NCBI GenBank assembly: GCA_938036545.1
Contig: CALHQJ010000125.1
Location: forward strand, 1-45,899
Reading direction: 5' to 3'
DNA from: an uncultured Clostridium sp.
GTDB lineage: Bacteria; Bacillota; Clostridia; Lachnospirales; Lachnospiraceae
DNA length: 45,899 nt
Shown here: piece by piece, positions 33,721 to 41,975 of the stretch
How the letters are laid out: each line of letters starts with the position of its first letter
Position numbering within the stretch: position 1 is the stretch's first letter
Position numbers and translations under genes: made by a program
The notes under the pieces: generated by a model
What the model was told of the DNA's origin: nothing
Databases searched by the model: none
What the model saw: the letters and a program-made list of their open reading frames with translations, nothing else

Positions 33721-35166
33721 GTGAAAAAAATATTATTCGTGGCATCTGAAGCAGTGCCATTTATTAAGACGGGAGGACTTGCAGACGTAGCAGGTTCTCT
33801 TCCAAAATGCTTTGACAAACAATATTTTGATGTGCGGGTTATGATTCCCAAATATTTATGCATTAAGGAAGAATGGCGCAACAAGATGACCTATGTAAAT
33901 CACTTCTATATGGATTATCTTGGACAGAGCAAATACGTGGGAATTATGCAATATGTCCATGAGGGTATTACCTTTTATTTTATTGATAATGAGGGCTATT
34001 TTTGTGGGGACAAGCCTTATGGGGACTGGTATAATGACCTGGAGAAATTTGCATTTTTCTCTAAAGCAGCGTTGTCGGCTCTTCCGGTAATCGGATGGCA
34101 GCCTGATGTGGTTCACTGCCACGACTGGCAGACCGGCCTGATTCCGGTTCATTTAAAGGATCGGTTCCACGACGGCGAATTTTTCCGCAATATGAAGTCT
34201 GTATTTACCATTCATAACCTGAAATTCCAGGGCGTCTGGGATGTTAAGACCATTCAGAGACTGTCCGGACTGCCGGATTATTACTTTACTCCGGATAAAC
34301 TGGAGGCATATAAAGACGGCAACATGTTAAAGGGCGGCGTTGTATATGCAGATGCCATCACTACGGTAAGCGACACTTACGCAGAAGAGATTAAGATGCC
34401 GTTTTACGGAGAAGGATTAGACGGACTGATGCGGGCGCGCTCCAACAGCCTGAGAGGAATCGTCAACGGCATTGACTACGATGAGTTTAATCCGGAGACA
34501 GACCCATATATTGCACAGAAATACAATGCCAGGAATTTCCGTAAGGAGAAATCAAAGAACAAAACAGCTCTCCAGGAAGAACTGGGACTTACCAGAGATC
34601 CGGACAAGTTTATGATTGGTATTGTTTCCCGTTTGACGGATCAGAAGGGACTGGATTTGATTCAGTGCGTAATGGATGAAATCTGCAGCGACGATTTGCA
34701 GTTTGTTGTACTGGGAACCGGAGACGAGCGTTACGAAAATATGTTCCGTCACTTTGACTGGAAGTATAACGAAAGGGTTTCTGCCAATATTTACTACTCC
34801 AACCCCATGTCCCACAAGATTTATGCGGCATGTGACGCATATCTGATGCCGTCCTTATTTGAACCCTGCGGTTTAAGCCAGCTGATTGCCCTGCGCTACG
34901 GCACAGTGCCCATTGTCCGTGAAACAGGCGGATTAAAGGATACAGTAGAGCCGTACAATGAGTATGAAGGTACCGGAACAGGATTTTCCTTTGCAAATTA
35001 TAATGCCCATGAGATGTTAAGCAGCATTCAGTACGCAAAGTATGTTTATTACAACAAAAAGCGGGAATGGAATAAGATCATTGATCGAGGTATGGCGAAG
35101 GATTATTCCTGGAATACGTCTGCTCTTAAATATCAGGAGTTGTATGACTGGCTGATTGGATATTAA
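33721..35166 (+). CDS. glgA: Glycogen synthase (ADP-glucose type)
   Basis: A 481-residue GT5 glucosyltransferase extending alpha-1,4-glucan from ADP-glucose. The N-terminal ADP-glucose motif KTGGLADV begins at K16, the HDWQTGL motif lies in the first half, and the C-terminal PSLFEPCGLSQ and ETGGLKDTV motifs are intact. The start is GTG at 33721, nine bases after GGGAGG; an upstream in-frame GTG at 33691 would add ten unconserved residues. It is alone here, without glgC or glgD. Confidence 0.97.
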   Translation: MKKILFVASEAVPFIKTGGLADVAGSLPKCFDKQYFDVRVMIPKYLCIKEEWRNKMTYVNHFYMDYLGQSKYVGIMQYVHEGITFYFIDNEGYFCGDKPYGDWYNDLEKFAFFSKAALSALPVIGWQPDVVHCHDWQTGLIPVHLKDRFHDGEFFRNMKSVFTIHNLKFQGVWDVKTIQRLSGLPDYYFTPDKLEAYKDGNMLKGGVVYADAITTVSDTYAEEIKMPFYGEGLDGLMRARSNSLRGIVNGIDYDEFNPETDPYIAQKYNARNFRKEKSKNKTALQEELGLTRDPDKFMIGIVSRLTDQKGLDLIQCVMDEICSDDLQFVVLGTGDERYENMFRHFDWKYNERVSANIYYSNPMSHKIYAACDAYLMPSLFEPCGLSQLIALRYGTVPIVRETGGLKDTVEPYNEYEGTGTGFSFANYNAHEMLSSIQYAKYVYYNKKREWNKIIDRGMAKDYSWNTSALKYQELYDWLIGY

Positions 35167-35178
35167 ATTTTAGAAAAA

Positions 35179-35231
35179 CAGGGCTGTTGCAGAGAGCCGG
35201 CGGTTTGCCTGGGCGCAGCGGCCCTGATTTT
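35179..35231 (+). terminator. Probable glgA terminator
   Basis: CAGGGCTGTTGC pairs with GCAGCGGCCCTG (two wobble pairs) around a long loop, followed by ATTTTGTCT. Confidence 0.6.
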
Positions 35232-35255
35232 GTCTGACAGAGGAGAAAGGATAAC

Positions 35256-35726
35256 ATGTGGAAAGAACTGTTAGGAAATCAGGTGCTGGTAAGCTCCGTA
35301 ATCGGCTGGACTGTGGCTCAGGTATTAAAGACCATTATTGACTGTGCCCTGAATAAAAGTTTTAATGCAGAGCGTCTGACAGGTTCAGGAGGAATGCCCA
35401 GCTCCCACTCTGCTACAGTCTGTGCATTGACTACGTCAGCAGCTCTGTGCTATGGGTTTGGATCATTTGAATTTGCAGTCAGCTTTGTAATGGCAATGGT
35501 CGTCATGTATGATGCAGTAGGCGTGCGCCGAGAAACCGGCAAACAGGCAAAGCTTCTAAACTGGATGATGTCAGAAAATCCATTTAAGTTAAAAATTAAT
35601 GAACTCAATGCAGAGATTTTGCAGGAGACCTTAAAGGAATACGTAGGCCATACGCCTTTACAGGTAGTGGCAGGCGCAGTGCTGGGAATCGGCATTGCTC
35701 TTTTGATAAACCTGCAATACGTATAA
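35256..35726 (+). CDS. Divergent PAP2 family protein (DUF212)
   Basis: A 156-residue membrane protein with about four hydrophobic segments. The GGMPSSHSATVCAL motif is the phosphatase-like signature of the divergent PAP2/DUF212 family; AVGVRRETGKQAKLLN is the second conserved block. Members are related to acid phosphatases acting on lipid phosphates, but activity is unproven for this group. GGAGAAAGG precedes the ATG. Terminator hairpins bound it on both sides, so it is monocistronic. Confidence 0.92.
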   Translation: MWKELLGNQVLVSSVIGWTVAQVLKTIIDCALNKSFNAERLTGSGGMPSSHSATVCALTTSAALCYGFGSFEFAVSFVMAMVVMYDAVGVRRETGKQAKLLNWMMSENPFKLKINELNAEILQETLKEYVGHTPLQVVAGAVLGIGIALLINLQYV

Positions 35727-35756
35727 TAGCAGCTAAAAATTATGGAAAAGATTAAA

Positions 35757-35816
35757 CGGCGGGGGTAAGATGTCCGATAAAAATGTCGGAAGCATTTTAC
35801 AACCGCCGGTTTTTGT
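35757..35816 (+). terminator. Terminator with nested stem
   Basis: Outer stem CGGCGG / CCGCCG, extended by GTAAGATG / CATTTTAC pairing, encloses TCCGA / TCGGA. GTTTTTGT follows. It separates the DUF212 gene from maf. Confidence 0.75.
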
Positions 35817-35869
35817 GTTATTGTGAATAACAGCAGCGGAAAGATTCTGCTGTCAGGAAAGGACAGAAA

Positions 35870-36490
35870 ATGGTGATGAAAAAAATAGTTCTGGCATCGG
35901 CATCTCCAAGGAGACGGGAGCTGCTGGCTCAGATTGGGCTTGTTCCGGAAATTATTCCCAGCACAGTAGAAGAAGTGGTTTCCGATACAGATCCGGAAAA
36001 GGTGGTAATGAGCTTATCCCTTCAAAAGGCCGGTGACGTTGCACAAAAACTGAAAAATCAAGGGAAAATGACGGATATCGTTGTAATAGGAGCCGATACG
36101 GTAGTAGCGGCAGGCGGACAGATTTTGGGAAAACCCAGGGACAGACAAGACGCAGTCCGTATGATTCGAAGCCTGCAGGGAGGCGTCCATCAGGTTTATA
36201 CAGGAGTTACCCTGATTGCATCTGGAAAAGATGGGGAATGCATCCGTACTTTTTATGAAGAAACCCATGTAACCGTATATCCCATGAAGGAAGAAGAAAT
36301 TGCCCGTTACGTTTCTTCCGGCGAGCCGGATGACAAGGCTGGGGCTTATGGGATCCAGGGGCTTTTTGCAGCTTATATTGAAAAAATAGACGGGGATTAC
36401 AGCAATGTAGTAGGACTTCCAGTAGGACGGGTATACCAGGAATTAAAGGCATTGGAAGAAAGTCTTGAAAAGGAGACAAAACATGATTAA
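35870..36490 (+). CDS. maf: Maf-type nucleotide pyrophosphatase
   Basis: A 206-residue house-cleaning NTP pyrophosphatase hydrolysing non-canonical or pyrimidine nucleoside triphosphates. The N-terminal LASASPRRRELL motif, the GADTVVAAGGQILGKP motif and DKAGAYGIQG near the C-terminus are all canonical. AAAGGA is seven bases before ATG 35870; ATG 35876 is an alternative. It overlaps the HAD phosphatase gene by eight bases. Confidence 0.95.
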   Translation: MVMKKIVLASASPRRRELLAQIGLVPEIIPSTVEEVVSDTDPEKVVMSLSLQKAGDVAQKLKNQGKMTDIVVIGADTVVAAGGQILGKPRDRQDAVRMIRSLQGGVHQVYTGVTLIASGKDGECIRTFYEETHVTVYPMKEEEIARYVSSGEPDDKAGAYGIQGLFAAYIEKIDGDYSNVVGLPVGRVYQELKALEESLEKETKHD

Positions 36491-37265
36491 ATTGATTGCT
36501 TCTGATATTGACGGAACTCTGGTAAAAGATGGTTCCAGCCAGATTAATCCGGAAATTTATACGGAAATTCTGCGTTTAAGGGAAAAGGGGATTCAATTTG
36601 CAGCCGCCAGCGGCCGTCAGTGGTTCAGTATTGACCGGTTATTTGAACCGGTAAGAGAGAAGATATTTTACCTCTCTGATAATGGGGCCTATATCGGATG
36701 TCATGCCCGCAATCTGTTTCTGACAGAGATAGACAGGGAAACCATTATGGAAATGATTGAGGACGGCAGGAAACAGAACGAACTGGAGATCGTCCTCAGC
36801 GGGCCGGATGTGGTTTATCTGGATACGGAAAATGATGGATTGTGTCAATGGCTTACAGACAGCTACCATTTTGCTGTAAAAAGGGTAGATGATTTGACTA
36901 AGGTAGAGGATCGTTTTATAAAAATTGCTTTTTACAGCAAAAATCAGGTGGAAACACATGGAAAGCAGATTTGGGAAAAATATCAGGATCGACTGAAAAT
37001 TACAATTTCCGGCGATATGTGGATGGATTGTATGGCAAAGGGAGTTAATAAGGGCCAGGCGATTAAAACTCTTCAGGAAAGTCTGGAAATCTTGCCGGAA
37101 GAAACCATGGTATTTGGCGATCAGTTAAATGACATCGAGATGCTGGGACAGGCTTATTACAGCTTTGCAGTCGGAAATGCCAGGCCAGAGGTCAAAAAAG
37201 CGGCCAGATTTCTGGCAGATACCAATGTAAATGACGGAGTGCTGAAAATCCTGCGTCTGTTATAA
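36483..37265 (+). CDS. Cof-type HAD hydrolase
   Basis: A 260-residue HAD-superfamily phosphatase with a C2 cap. Motif I is D8-I-D10 in ASDIDGTLV, and the C-terminal motif reads VFGDQLNDIEML. Members dephosphorylate sugar phosphates or cofactors such as FMN and PLP; the substrate here is unknown. ATG 36483 is seven bases after AAAAGGAG; a TTG 18 bases upstream is rejected. It overlaps maf and is 15 bases from the parvulin lipoprotein gene. Confidence 0.92.
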   Translation: MIKLIASDIDGTLVKDGSSQINPEIYTEILRLREKGIQFAAASGRQWFSIDRLFEPVREKIFYLSDNGAYIGCHARNLFLTEIDRETIMEMIEDGRKQNELEIVLSGPDVVYLDTENDGLCQWLTDSYHFAVKRVDDLTKVEDRFIKIAFYSKNQVETHGKQIWEKYQDRLKITISGDMWMDCMAKGVNKGQAIKTLQESLEILPEETMVFGDQLNDIEMLGQAYYSFAVGNARPEVKKAARFLADTNVNDGVLKILRLL

Positions 37266-37280
37266 AAGTAGGAGATAGAA

Positions 37281-38264
37281 ATGAAAGGATTAAAATTGGG
37301 AAAGCGGCTGGCAGCAGTCAGCGCTGCACTTTTATTGGCAGCACAGACACTGGTCCTCACTGGCTGCGGCAGGATGAATCAGGGAGAAGAAGCGGGAAAA
37401 GAAGAGATGTATACCCTTTCCCAGATGATGACCATTGCGGCAACAGAACGAAACCGTTACCAAAAAGTATATACCAGCCAGATTTGGGACGCCGTTACAG
37501 ATGAAAACGGTACTACCATGAAAGATATGCTGCTGTCTCAGATCCGTACGTTTTTAGAGGATTTAGAGACCATGAACCAGCTGGCAAAATCCAGGGAAAT
37601 CGTGATGTCAGGAGCAGAAGAGGAACAAATCAAAAAGCTGGCAAATGCCTATTATGAAGGACTGACAGAAGGGGATTTAGCTTATATCCAGGCGTCTGAG
37701 CAGGAGATTGAAGACCTGTATGAGAAATATTATCTGGCTAATAAACTGGTAAATGAGCTGACAAAAGAAGTGGATCTGGAAATCAGCGACAGTGAAGCGA
37801 AGGTAATTGACGTCCAGCAGATCGTGCTGGATTCTCTGGAAACAGCGGAACAGATTCATGGACAGGTGACAGCGGAAGGGGCAGATTTTGAGGCAATTGC
37901 AAAACAAAATTCTGTATCTCAGGAGATTAAAAGGACCCTTGGCAGAGGACAGGAAACCAAAAACTATGAAGATGCAGCCTTTGCTCTGGAAAATGACCAG
38001 ATCAGCGCTCCTGTGGAGTCAGACGGCAGTTACTATATTATCAAATGCATCAATTCTTATAATGAAGAGGAAACTCTGAAACGAAAGAAAGAATTGTCTT
38101 TAACGAAAAAAGACCAGGCGTTTCGTAGTATTTATGACGAATTTCAGGCTTCCAATCCGGTAACGCTGCCTGATGAACTTTGGAAGCAGGTCAGCTTTGA
38201 CGGCGGAGAAGAATGTACGACCACCAATTTCTTTGACTTATATAAAGAACATGTTCAGGAATAG
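37281..38264 (+). CDS. Parvulin-type peptidyl-prolyl isomerase lipoprotein
   Basis: A 327-residue lipoprotein: signal peptide 1-28 with lipobox LTGC and lipidated C29. Residues about 45-165 form a SurA/PrsA-like helical chaperone region, and about 168-265 a parvulin domain (VQQIVLDSLETAEQI, DFEAIAKQNS, LGRGQ, AFALENDQISAPVESDGSYYIIK split across the block). It would fold secreted proteins at the outer membrane face of the cytoplasmic membrane. It is followed by a small membrane protein gene 23 bases on. Confidence 0.88.
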   Translation: MKGLKLGKRLAAVSAALLLAAQTLVLTGCGRMNQGEEAGKEEMYTLSQMMTIAATERNRYQKVYTSQIWDAVTDENGTTMKDMLLSQIRTFLEDLETMNQLAKSREIVMSGAEEEQIKKLANAYYEGLTEGDLAYIQASEQEIEDLYEKYYLANKLVNELTKEVDLEISDSEAKVIDVQQIVLDSLETAEQIHGQVTAEGADFEAIAKQNSVSQEIKRTLGRGQETKNYEDAAFALENDQISAPVESDGSYYIIKCINSYNEEETLKRKKELSLTKKDQAFRSIYDEFQASNPVTLPDELWKQVSFDGGEECTTTNFFDLYKEHVQE

Positions 38265-38287
38265 GAACTGAAAAGGAGACGGACAGT

Positions 38288-38578
38288 ATGAGGGAATTAG
38301 ACAGAGAACGGGCGGAACAGACCTATCAATCTTCTCGTTTGGAAACAGAAACATCTGGAAACAGACCAGGGAGAAGCAGAAAAAGAAGGAAAAAAAGCAG
38401 AGGATTTGTAAAATTTTTGGGAATTTTGCTGCTGTGTCTTTGTCTGGGAGGAGCAGCATGGACAGCAGTTCGATTTGCTCAATCTGCCTCCAAAAATAAT
38501 CAGGAAGCGGTGTTGGAGACCAGCCGTCAGGTAGTGCCTCAGACTATACCAGAAGGCGGAGCGGAGACCTTTCAGTAA
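38288..38578 (+). CDS. Small single-pass membrane protein, unknown function
   Basis: A 96-residue protein with a highly basic stretch (SRKRRKKSR, about 30-38), one membrane helix (about 41-62) and a polar tail. The layout suggests a cytoplasmic N-terminus and an external tail. No family is recognised. It follows the parvulin lipoprotein gene behind AAAAGGAGA and is probably co-expressed. A repeat element starts three bases after its stop. Confidence 0.65.
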   Translation: MRELDRERAEQTYQSSRLETETSGNRPGRSRKRRKKSRGFVKFLGILLLCLCLGGAAWTAVRFAQSASKNNQEAVLETSRQVVPQTIPEGGAETFQ

Positions 38579-38580
38579 AG

Positions 38581-38641
38581 GCCTCCGTATCTTCTTGTTC
38601 GGCAAAGCCTGACAAGAAGATACCCCGTCCGAAACAGTTAC
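38581..38641 (-). mobile_element. Subfamily II GTAAC element, one-sided copy (G)
   Basis: On the minus strand it reads GTAACTGTTTCGGACGGGG then TATCTTCTTGTCAGGC / GCCGAACAAGAAG, matching the first half of the copy at 45784. It fills the whole gap between two convergent genes and could fold as a bidirectional terminator-like hairpin. The second half is missing. Confidence 0.7.
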
Positions 38642-38643
38642 AC

Positions 38644-39945
38644 TTACTGGAAGAATACTCTGGTTAGATCATTTAAAGCTTTCTGATCCTGAACATGCAT
38701 TAATTCTCTGGAAGAGTGCATAGCCAGAATGGGTACGCCGGCATCTACAGCTGCCATATTTAAAAAGGCTGAGGAAATACTGCCCAGGGTAGAACCGCCT
38801 CTGGTGTCAGAACGGTTGGAGAACTTGCGGCATGGAATCTGGTGCTTCCGGCACAGGCCTTCAATGACGCTGGCGCAGGAGGCGTCCGTTGCATAGGATT
38901 GGCTGGCGGCTAATTTTAAAGCGACCCCATCCCCCATGGTAATCTGGTTTTTAATGTCGCATTTTTCCGGATGATTGGGGTGGATGGCATGAGCCACGTC
39001 CAGGGAAAGCAAAAATCCTCCCAGAAGCCCGTCTAAAAATTGGGCGCGGCTGTATCCCAGGCTTAAATAAATTTTTTCTAAAATTCGTTCTGTTAAGTTA
39101 GACGCAGCACCCTGCTTGGTACTGCTTCCGATTTCTTCATTGTCATATAAGGCAATGACGCGGATAACAGGATGGCTGTCAGAGTTTCCCTTTGCAGAAA
39201 TCAGCCCGGTAAGGCAGGCTTCTACAGAAGTCAGGTTGTCAAGCCTTGGGGAAGAAAACAATTCGTTATTCAGCCCCATCAGGCAGCCCTCTTCCCAGTT
39301 GTAGAGATAAACTTCATAATCCAGGATGTCGCATGGTTCAACCTGCAGCTGGCTGGCTAAAAATTCCAGAAAATAGCTGTCTTTATTTAATTCCTCATTT
39401 AAAACAGAAGCCAGAGGAAGCATGTCAATCTGGGGATTTAATTCCACTCCTTTATTGACGTCCCGATTCATATGAATTGCCAGATTGGGAATGGTAAAAA
39501 GAGGTCTGTCACAGTGGAAAAAACGGGTATCCGGATGAAATGGGTCATCGGAAACAACGCATACCTTTCCTGCAGCCGACAGAGGTCTGTCCAGCCAGGA
39601 AGAAAGGATAGGGCCTCCATAAACTTCTACATTTAATTTACCATAGCCATGACCGGATACTTCTGGAGACGGTTTAACTTTTAAACATGGCCAGTCTGTG
39701 TGGGCAGCGGCAATGCGAAGAGTTGGAACCACTGTTTTATCTAAGGATTCTTCCAGGGTAAAAGCCAGTAATGTAGAGTCATAGGCCGGTACAAAATATG
39801 CGCCTCCAGCAGTCAGTTTCCAGGGCTTTTGAAGTTCCAGCCGTGTAAATCCGGCGTCAGAAAGTCTTCTGGACGCCTCCAGTATGCAATGGTAAGGAGA
39901 TACCGAAGCGTGAATCAATGATTTTAAAGAATCTATCTCTGTCAT
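38644..39945 (-). CDS. M18 family aminopeptidase
   Basis: A 433-residue dinuclear zinc aminopeptidase (aspartyl aminopeptidase-like). Ligand motifs include AAHTDWPCLKVKP, the NEEIGSS glutamates, DVAHAIHPNH and the late AMHSSREL histidine. The correct start is ATG at 39945, eight bases after AAAGGA. A longer frame reaching 40035 translates the neighbouring repeat element and is rejected. The gene is bracketed by repeat elements at both ends. Confidence 0.95.
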   Translation of the reverse strand: MTEIDSLKSLIHASVSPYHCILEASRRLSDAGFTRLELQKPWKLTAGGAYFVPAYDSTLLAFTLEESLDKTVVPTLRIAAAHTDWPCLKVKPSPEVSGHGYGKLNVEVYGGPILSSWLDRPLSAAGKVCVVSDDPFHPDTRFFHCDRPLFTIPNLAIHMNRDVNKGVELNPQIDMLPLASVLNEELNKDSYFLEFLASQLQVEPCDILDYEVYLYNWEEGCLMGLNNELFSSPRLDNLTSVEACLTGLISAKGNSDSHPVIRVIALYDNEEIGSSTKQGAASNLTERILEKIYLSLGYSRAQFLDGLLGGFLLSLDVAHAIHPNHPEKCDIKNQITMGDGVALKLAASQSYATDASCASVIEGLCRKHQIPCRKFSNRSDTRGGSTLGSISSAFLNMAAVDAGVPILAMHSSRELMHVQDQKALNDLTRVFFQ

Positions 39946-39989
39946 AGTAAAGTCCTTTCTAAAAAGTATTCTTTCGATAATGAAATATT

Positions 39990-40141
39990 GTAACAAGTTC
40001 AGCCATGCATCTTCTTGCCCGCTTACAGCGGACAAGAAGCGTCAGGCGTCTGCCCTATGAAGATTCAGACAGAAAAAATCTTATGAAAACAAGCTTTCAA
40101 CGCTTTTTTCTGTCTGAATCTTCGCATGGCTGAATTGTTAC
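39990..40141 (+). mobile_element. Complete GTAAC inverted-repeat element with 8-bp target duplication (copy B)
   Basis: The 152-bp element starts GTAACAAGTTCAGCCATGC and ends GCATGGCTGAATTGTTAC. Inner arms GAAGATTCAGACAGAAAAAA and TTTTTTCTGTCTGAATCTTC pair as well. An extra hairpin (CTTCTTGCCCGC / GCGGACAAGAAG) is inserted in the left side, giving a branched fold. Perfect direct repeats GAAATATT flank it (39982-39989 and 40142-40149). There is no coding capacity. It is best read as a MITE-type non-autonomous transposon. Confidence 0.85.
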
Positions 40142-40183
40142 GAAATATTCTTCAAATATAGTAGCACATTTTAGGAAAAAAGA

Positions 40184-40207
40184 GAAGATGTATGGCTGAA
40201 CGGTTAC
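40184..40207 (+). mobile_element. Half copy of the short GTAAC element (copy I)
   Basis: GAAGATGTATGGCTGAACGG followed by TTAC matches the loop and right arm of copy D (13065-13088) with two changes. The left arm is not present. Confidence 0.55.
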
Positions 40208-40301
40208 CAATATCCAGCTGATTACGAACCGATTATTGACAGGGCGGCGAAATTCGGTGTATCATGTTGGGAGTGTCTTTTGGTTAAAAAAAGGAGAATG
40301 T

Positions 40302-40799
40302 ATGGTAGCGCTGAAAATAGAAGATATTAAAACATGTACGGCAAAATTGTTTTTGGGGGAAGAATTTGACTCATTTTTGGTGAGAGAAGCACAGATTGTC
40401 ACCTTTAACAGCTTCACCATAGACGGGCATATCCGAAAAGGATATTATACCGGTCAGGAATTAGAAGAAAAGCAGATAGAACGCTTATCCTACTGGAAGG
40501 TTCTTCGCCCATTTTGCTTTTCACTGATTAAGGGGAAAAGACTTCCGGAACGCTTTTCCATTACGCTGCAGCTTCCAGAGAGAAAAATCGCCCAATTTCT
40601 GGAAAGCAGGGGACTGTCTGCTTCAGCTGAAACCATTCAGGCTTTATGCATGAATATTCGTTATGAAGAAGGAGCGATGTCTGTGGTAACGGCTACCTCT
40701 CTGGCTTTTTTTACGCTGGATAAAAGCATTGATATGGAATGGGATGGATTTGTCCAGGAGTTTTTGAAGAAAACAGGCATTGCTTTTACCAGAGAGTAA
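40302..40799 (+). CDS. DUF5721-like protein, unknown function
   Basis: A 165-residue soluble protein that looks like the DUF5721 family of Lachnospiraceae. Visible features are an N-terminal VALKIEDIKTCTAKLFLGEEFD segment of mixed beta character, split here as VALKIEDIKTC, and a central KGYYTGQELEE stretch. No catalytic motif is recognised. ATG 40302 is five bases after AAAGGAG; a frame extending to 40236 is rejected. It is followed 29 bases on by tdk and probably co-transcribed. Confidence 0.75.
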   Translation: MVALKIEDIKTCTAKLFLGEEFDSFLVREAQIVTFNSFTIDGHIRKGYYTGQELEEKQIERLSYWKVLRPFCFSLIKGKRLPERFSITLQLPERKIAQFLESRGLSASAETIQALCMNIRYEEGAMSVVTATSLAFFTLDKSIDMEWDGFVQEFLKKTGIAFTRE

Positions 40800-40828
40800 A
40801 ATAAGAAAGTAAATTTAGGAGAAAAGTT

Positions 40829-41407
40829 ATGGCAAAACTGCATTTTCGATATGGAGCAATGGGAAGTTCTAAAACTGCCAATGCGTTAATGGTAGAATAT
40901 AATTACAGAGAAAGAGGAAAAAGGGCGCTGCTGGTAAAGCCGAAAATTGATTCCAGAGACGGAGACAGAACTATCCGCTCTCGGATTGGCCTGGAAAGCC
41001 AGGGGATTTTTTTAGAAGAGCTGGTAGAGATGAAGGATGAAGAACTAAGAAACTATGACTGCATCATTGTAGACGAGGCCCAGTTTGCCACCAAAGCCCA
41101 GGTGCAGTTTATGGTTCATATCGTAGATGATTTGGGCATCCCTGTAATCTGCTATGGTCTCCGCACAGATTTCCGGGAAGAGTTTTTCGAGGGAAGCATG
41201 TGGCTCATGGCCTGGGCGGACAAAATCGAAGAGGTGCGTACGGTCTGCTGGTGCGGGCAATCTGCAAGCTGCAACGCCCGTTTTGGAGAAGATGGAAAAA
41301 TCGTTCGGACAGGCGAACAGGTTGTGTTAGGCAGCAACGATAAATATGCGGCTCTGTGCCGAAAACATTACCATGAAGGAAATTTCGGGATAGAGGAAAA
41401 AAGATAA
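40829..41407 (+). CDS. tdk: Thymidine kinase
   Basis: A 192-residue type II thymidine kinase phosphorylating thymidine with ATP. P-loop GAMGSSKT with K15, catalytic E83 in VDEAQF, and zinc cysteines in CWCGQSASC and CRKHY. The length is usual. GGAGAAAAG precedes the ATG. A strong terminator follows. Confidence 0.97.
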   Translation: MAKLHFRYGAMGSSKTANALMVEYNYRERGKRALLVKPKIDSRDGDRTIRSRIGLESQGIFLEELVEMKDEELRNYDCIIVDEAQFATKAQVQFMVHIVDDLGIPVICYGLRTDFREEFFEGSMWLMAWADKIEEVRTVCWCGQSASCNARFGEDGKIVRTGEQVVLGSNDKYAALCRKHYHEGNFGIEEKR

Positions 41408-41442
41408 ACAGGCCACAGGTGAAACAAATAAAAGAGTATTTT

Positions 41443-41484
41443 CAGAGGCAGAATGGATGAATGTTCTGCCTCTGTTTGATTTTT
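41443..41484 (+). terminator. tdk terminator
   Basis: CAGAGGCAGAA pairs with TTCTGCCTCTG around a ten-base loop, followed by TTTGATTTTT. Confidence 0.92.
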
Positions 41485-41527
41485 CAATGAAAGCAGATGT
41501 TTACTGAGTGAAGTTTATAAAAAGGAA

Positions 41528-41585
41528 TTGACAAAAATTCTGAATTAGTGTAAACTAACTACATATTAGTTAGTAATAACTAACT
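41528..41585 (+). promoter_or_regulatory. Promoter with triple ACTAACT/AGTTAGT operator
   Basis: TTGACA (41528-41533) and TAAACT (41551-41556) are 17 bases apart. ACTAACT (41554-41560), AGTTAGT (41568-41574) and ACTAACT (41579-41585) alternate in orientation from the -10 across the start site. TTAGTTA-GTAA-TAACTAA within it resembles DtxR/IdeR-type metal-repressor sites. Confidence 0.65.
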
Positions 41586-41654
41586 GCAAGAGCGATAGAA
41601 ATCTTTAACCTGGAAATCATAGAATTGGCAGTTGAGAAAAAGAAAGGAATCCAT

Positions 41655-41936
41655 ATGAGTGTTGTAATTGTAGGCGGAAATGAATGTATGGTATGTCAAT
41701 ATGAAAAAATCTGCAAGGAATATGGTTGTAAAGCCAAGGTTTTGGTAAAGGAAAAGGGGAATATTAAGAAGAAGCTGGGAACGCCGGATTTAATGATTCT
41801 ATTTACCAATACTGTATCCCATAAAATGGTCAACAGCGCTGTTTCCGAGGCAAAGAGAAACCAGATTCAGATTGCCCGTGCCCATTCCAGCAGCGCTTCT
41901 GCACTGGCAGGACTACTTCAGCAGTATGTTGGATGA
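41655..41936 (+). CDS. DUF2325 family protein, probably metal-regulated
   Basis: A 93-residue protein of the DUF2325 family. It starts SVVIVGGNECMVCQYEK, with a Rossmann-like first strand and a CXXC pair, has two further cysteines (IC and GC) nearby, and a TNTVSHKMVNSAV motif in the second half. Function is unknown. In Clostridia such genes are, as I recall, often near feo iron-transport genes. Here it is alone but has an operator resembling metal-repressor sites. ATG 41655 is six bases after AAAGGA; an upstream in-frame start at 41625 lacks one. Confidence 0.82.
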   Translation: MSVVIVGGNECMVCQYEKICKEYGCKAKVLVKEKGNIKKKLGTPDLMILFTNTVSHKMVNSAVSEAKRNQIQIARAHSSSASALAGLLQQYVG

Positions 41937-41937
41937 A

Positions 41938-41975
41938 AAAAGTGACGGTGCTTAAAATGCATCGTCACTTTTAAT
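41938..41975. terminator. Bidirectional terminator between convergent genes
   Basis: AAAAGTGACGGTGC (41938-41951) pairs with GCATCGTCACTTTT (41959-41972), with A/T-runs on both sides. It starts right after the DUF2325 stop and includes the last codons of the sugar-transferase frame. Confidence 0.88.

Noticed and set aside
39946..40035. N-terminal extension of the M18 peptidase frame
   Set aside because: These 30 codons translate the repeat element and its flank, and a good ribosome site precedes ATG 39945.
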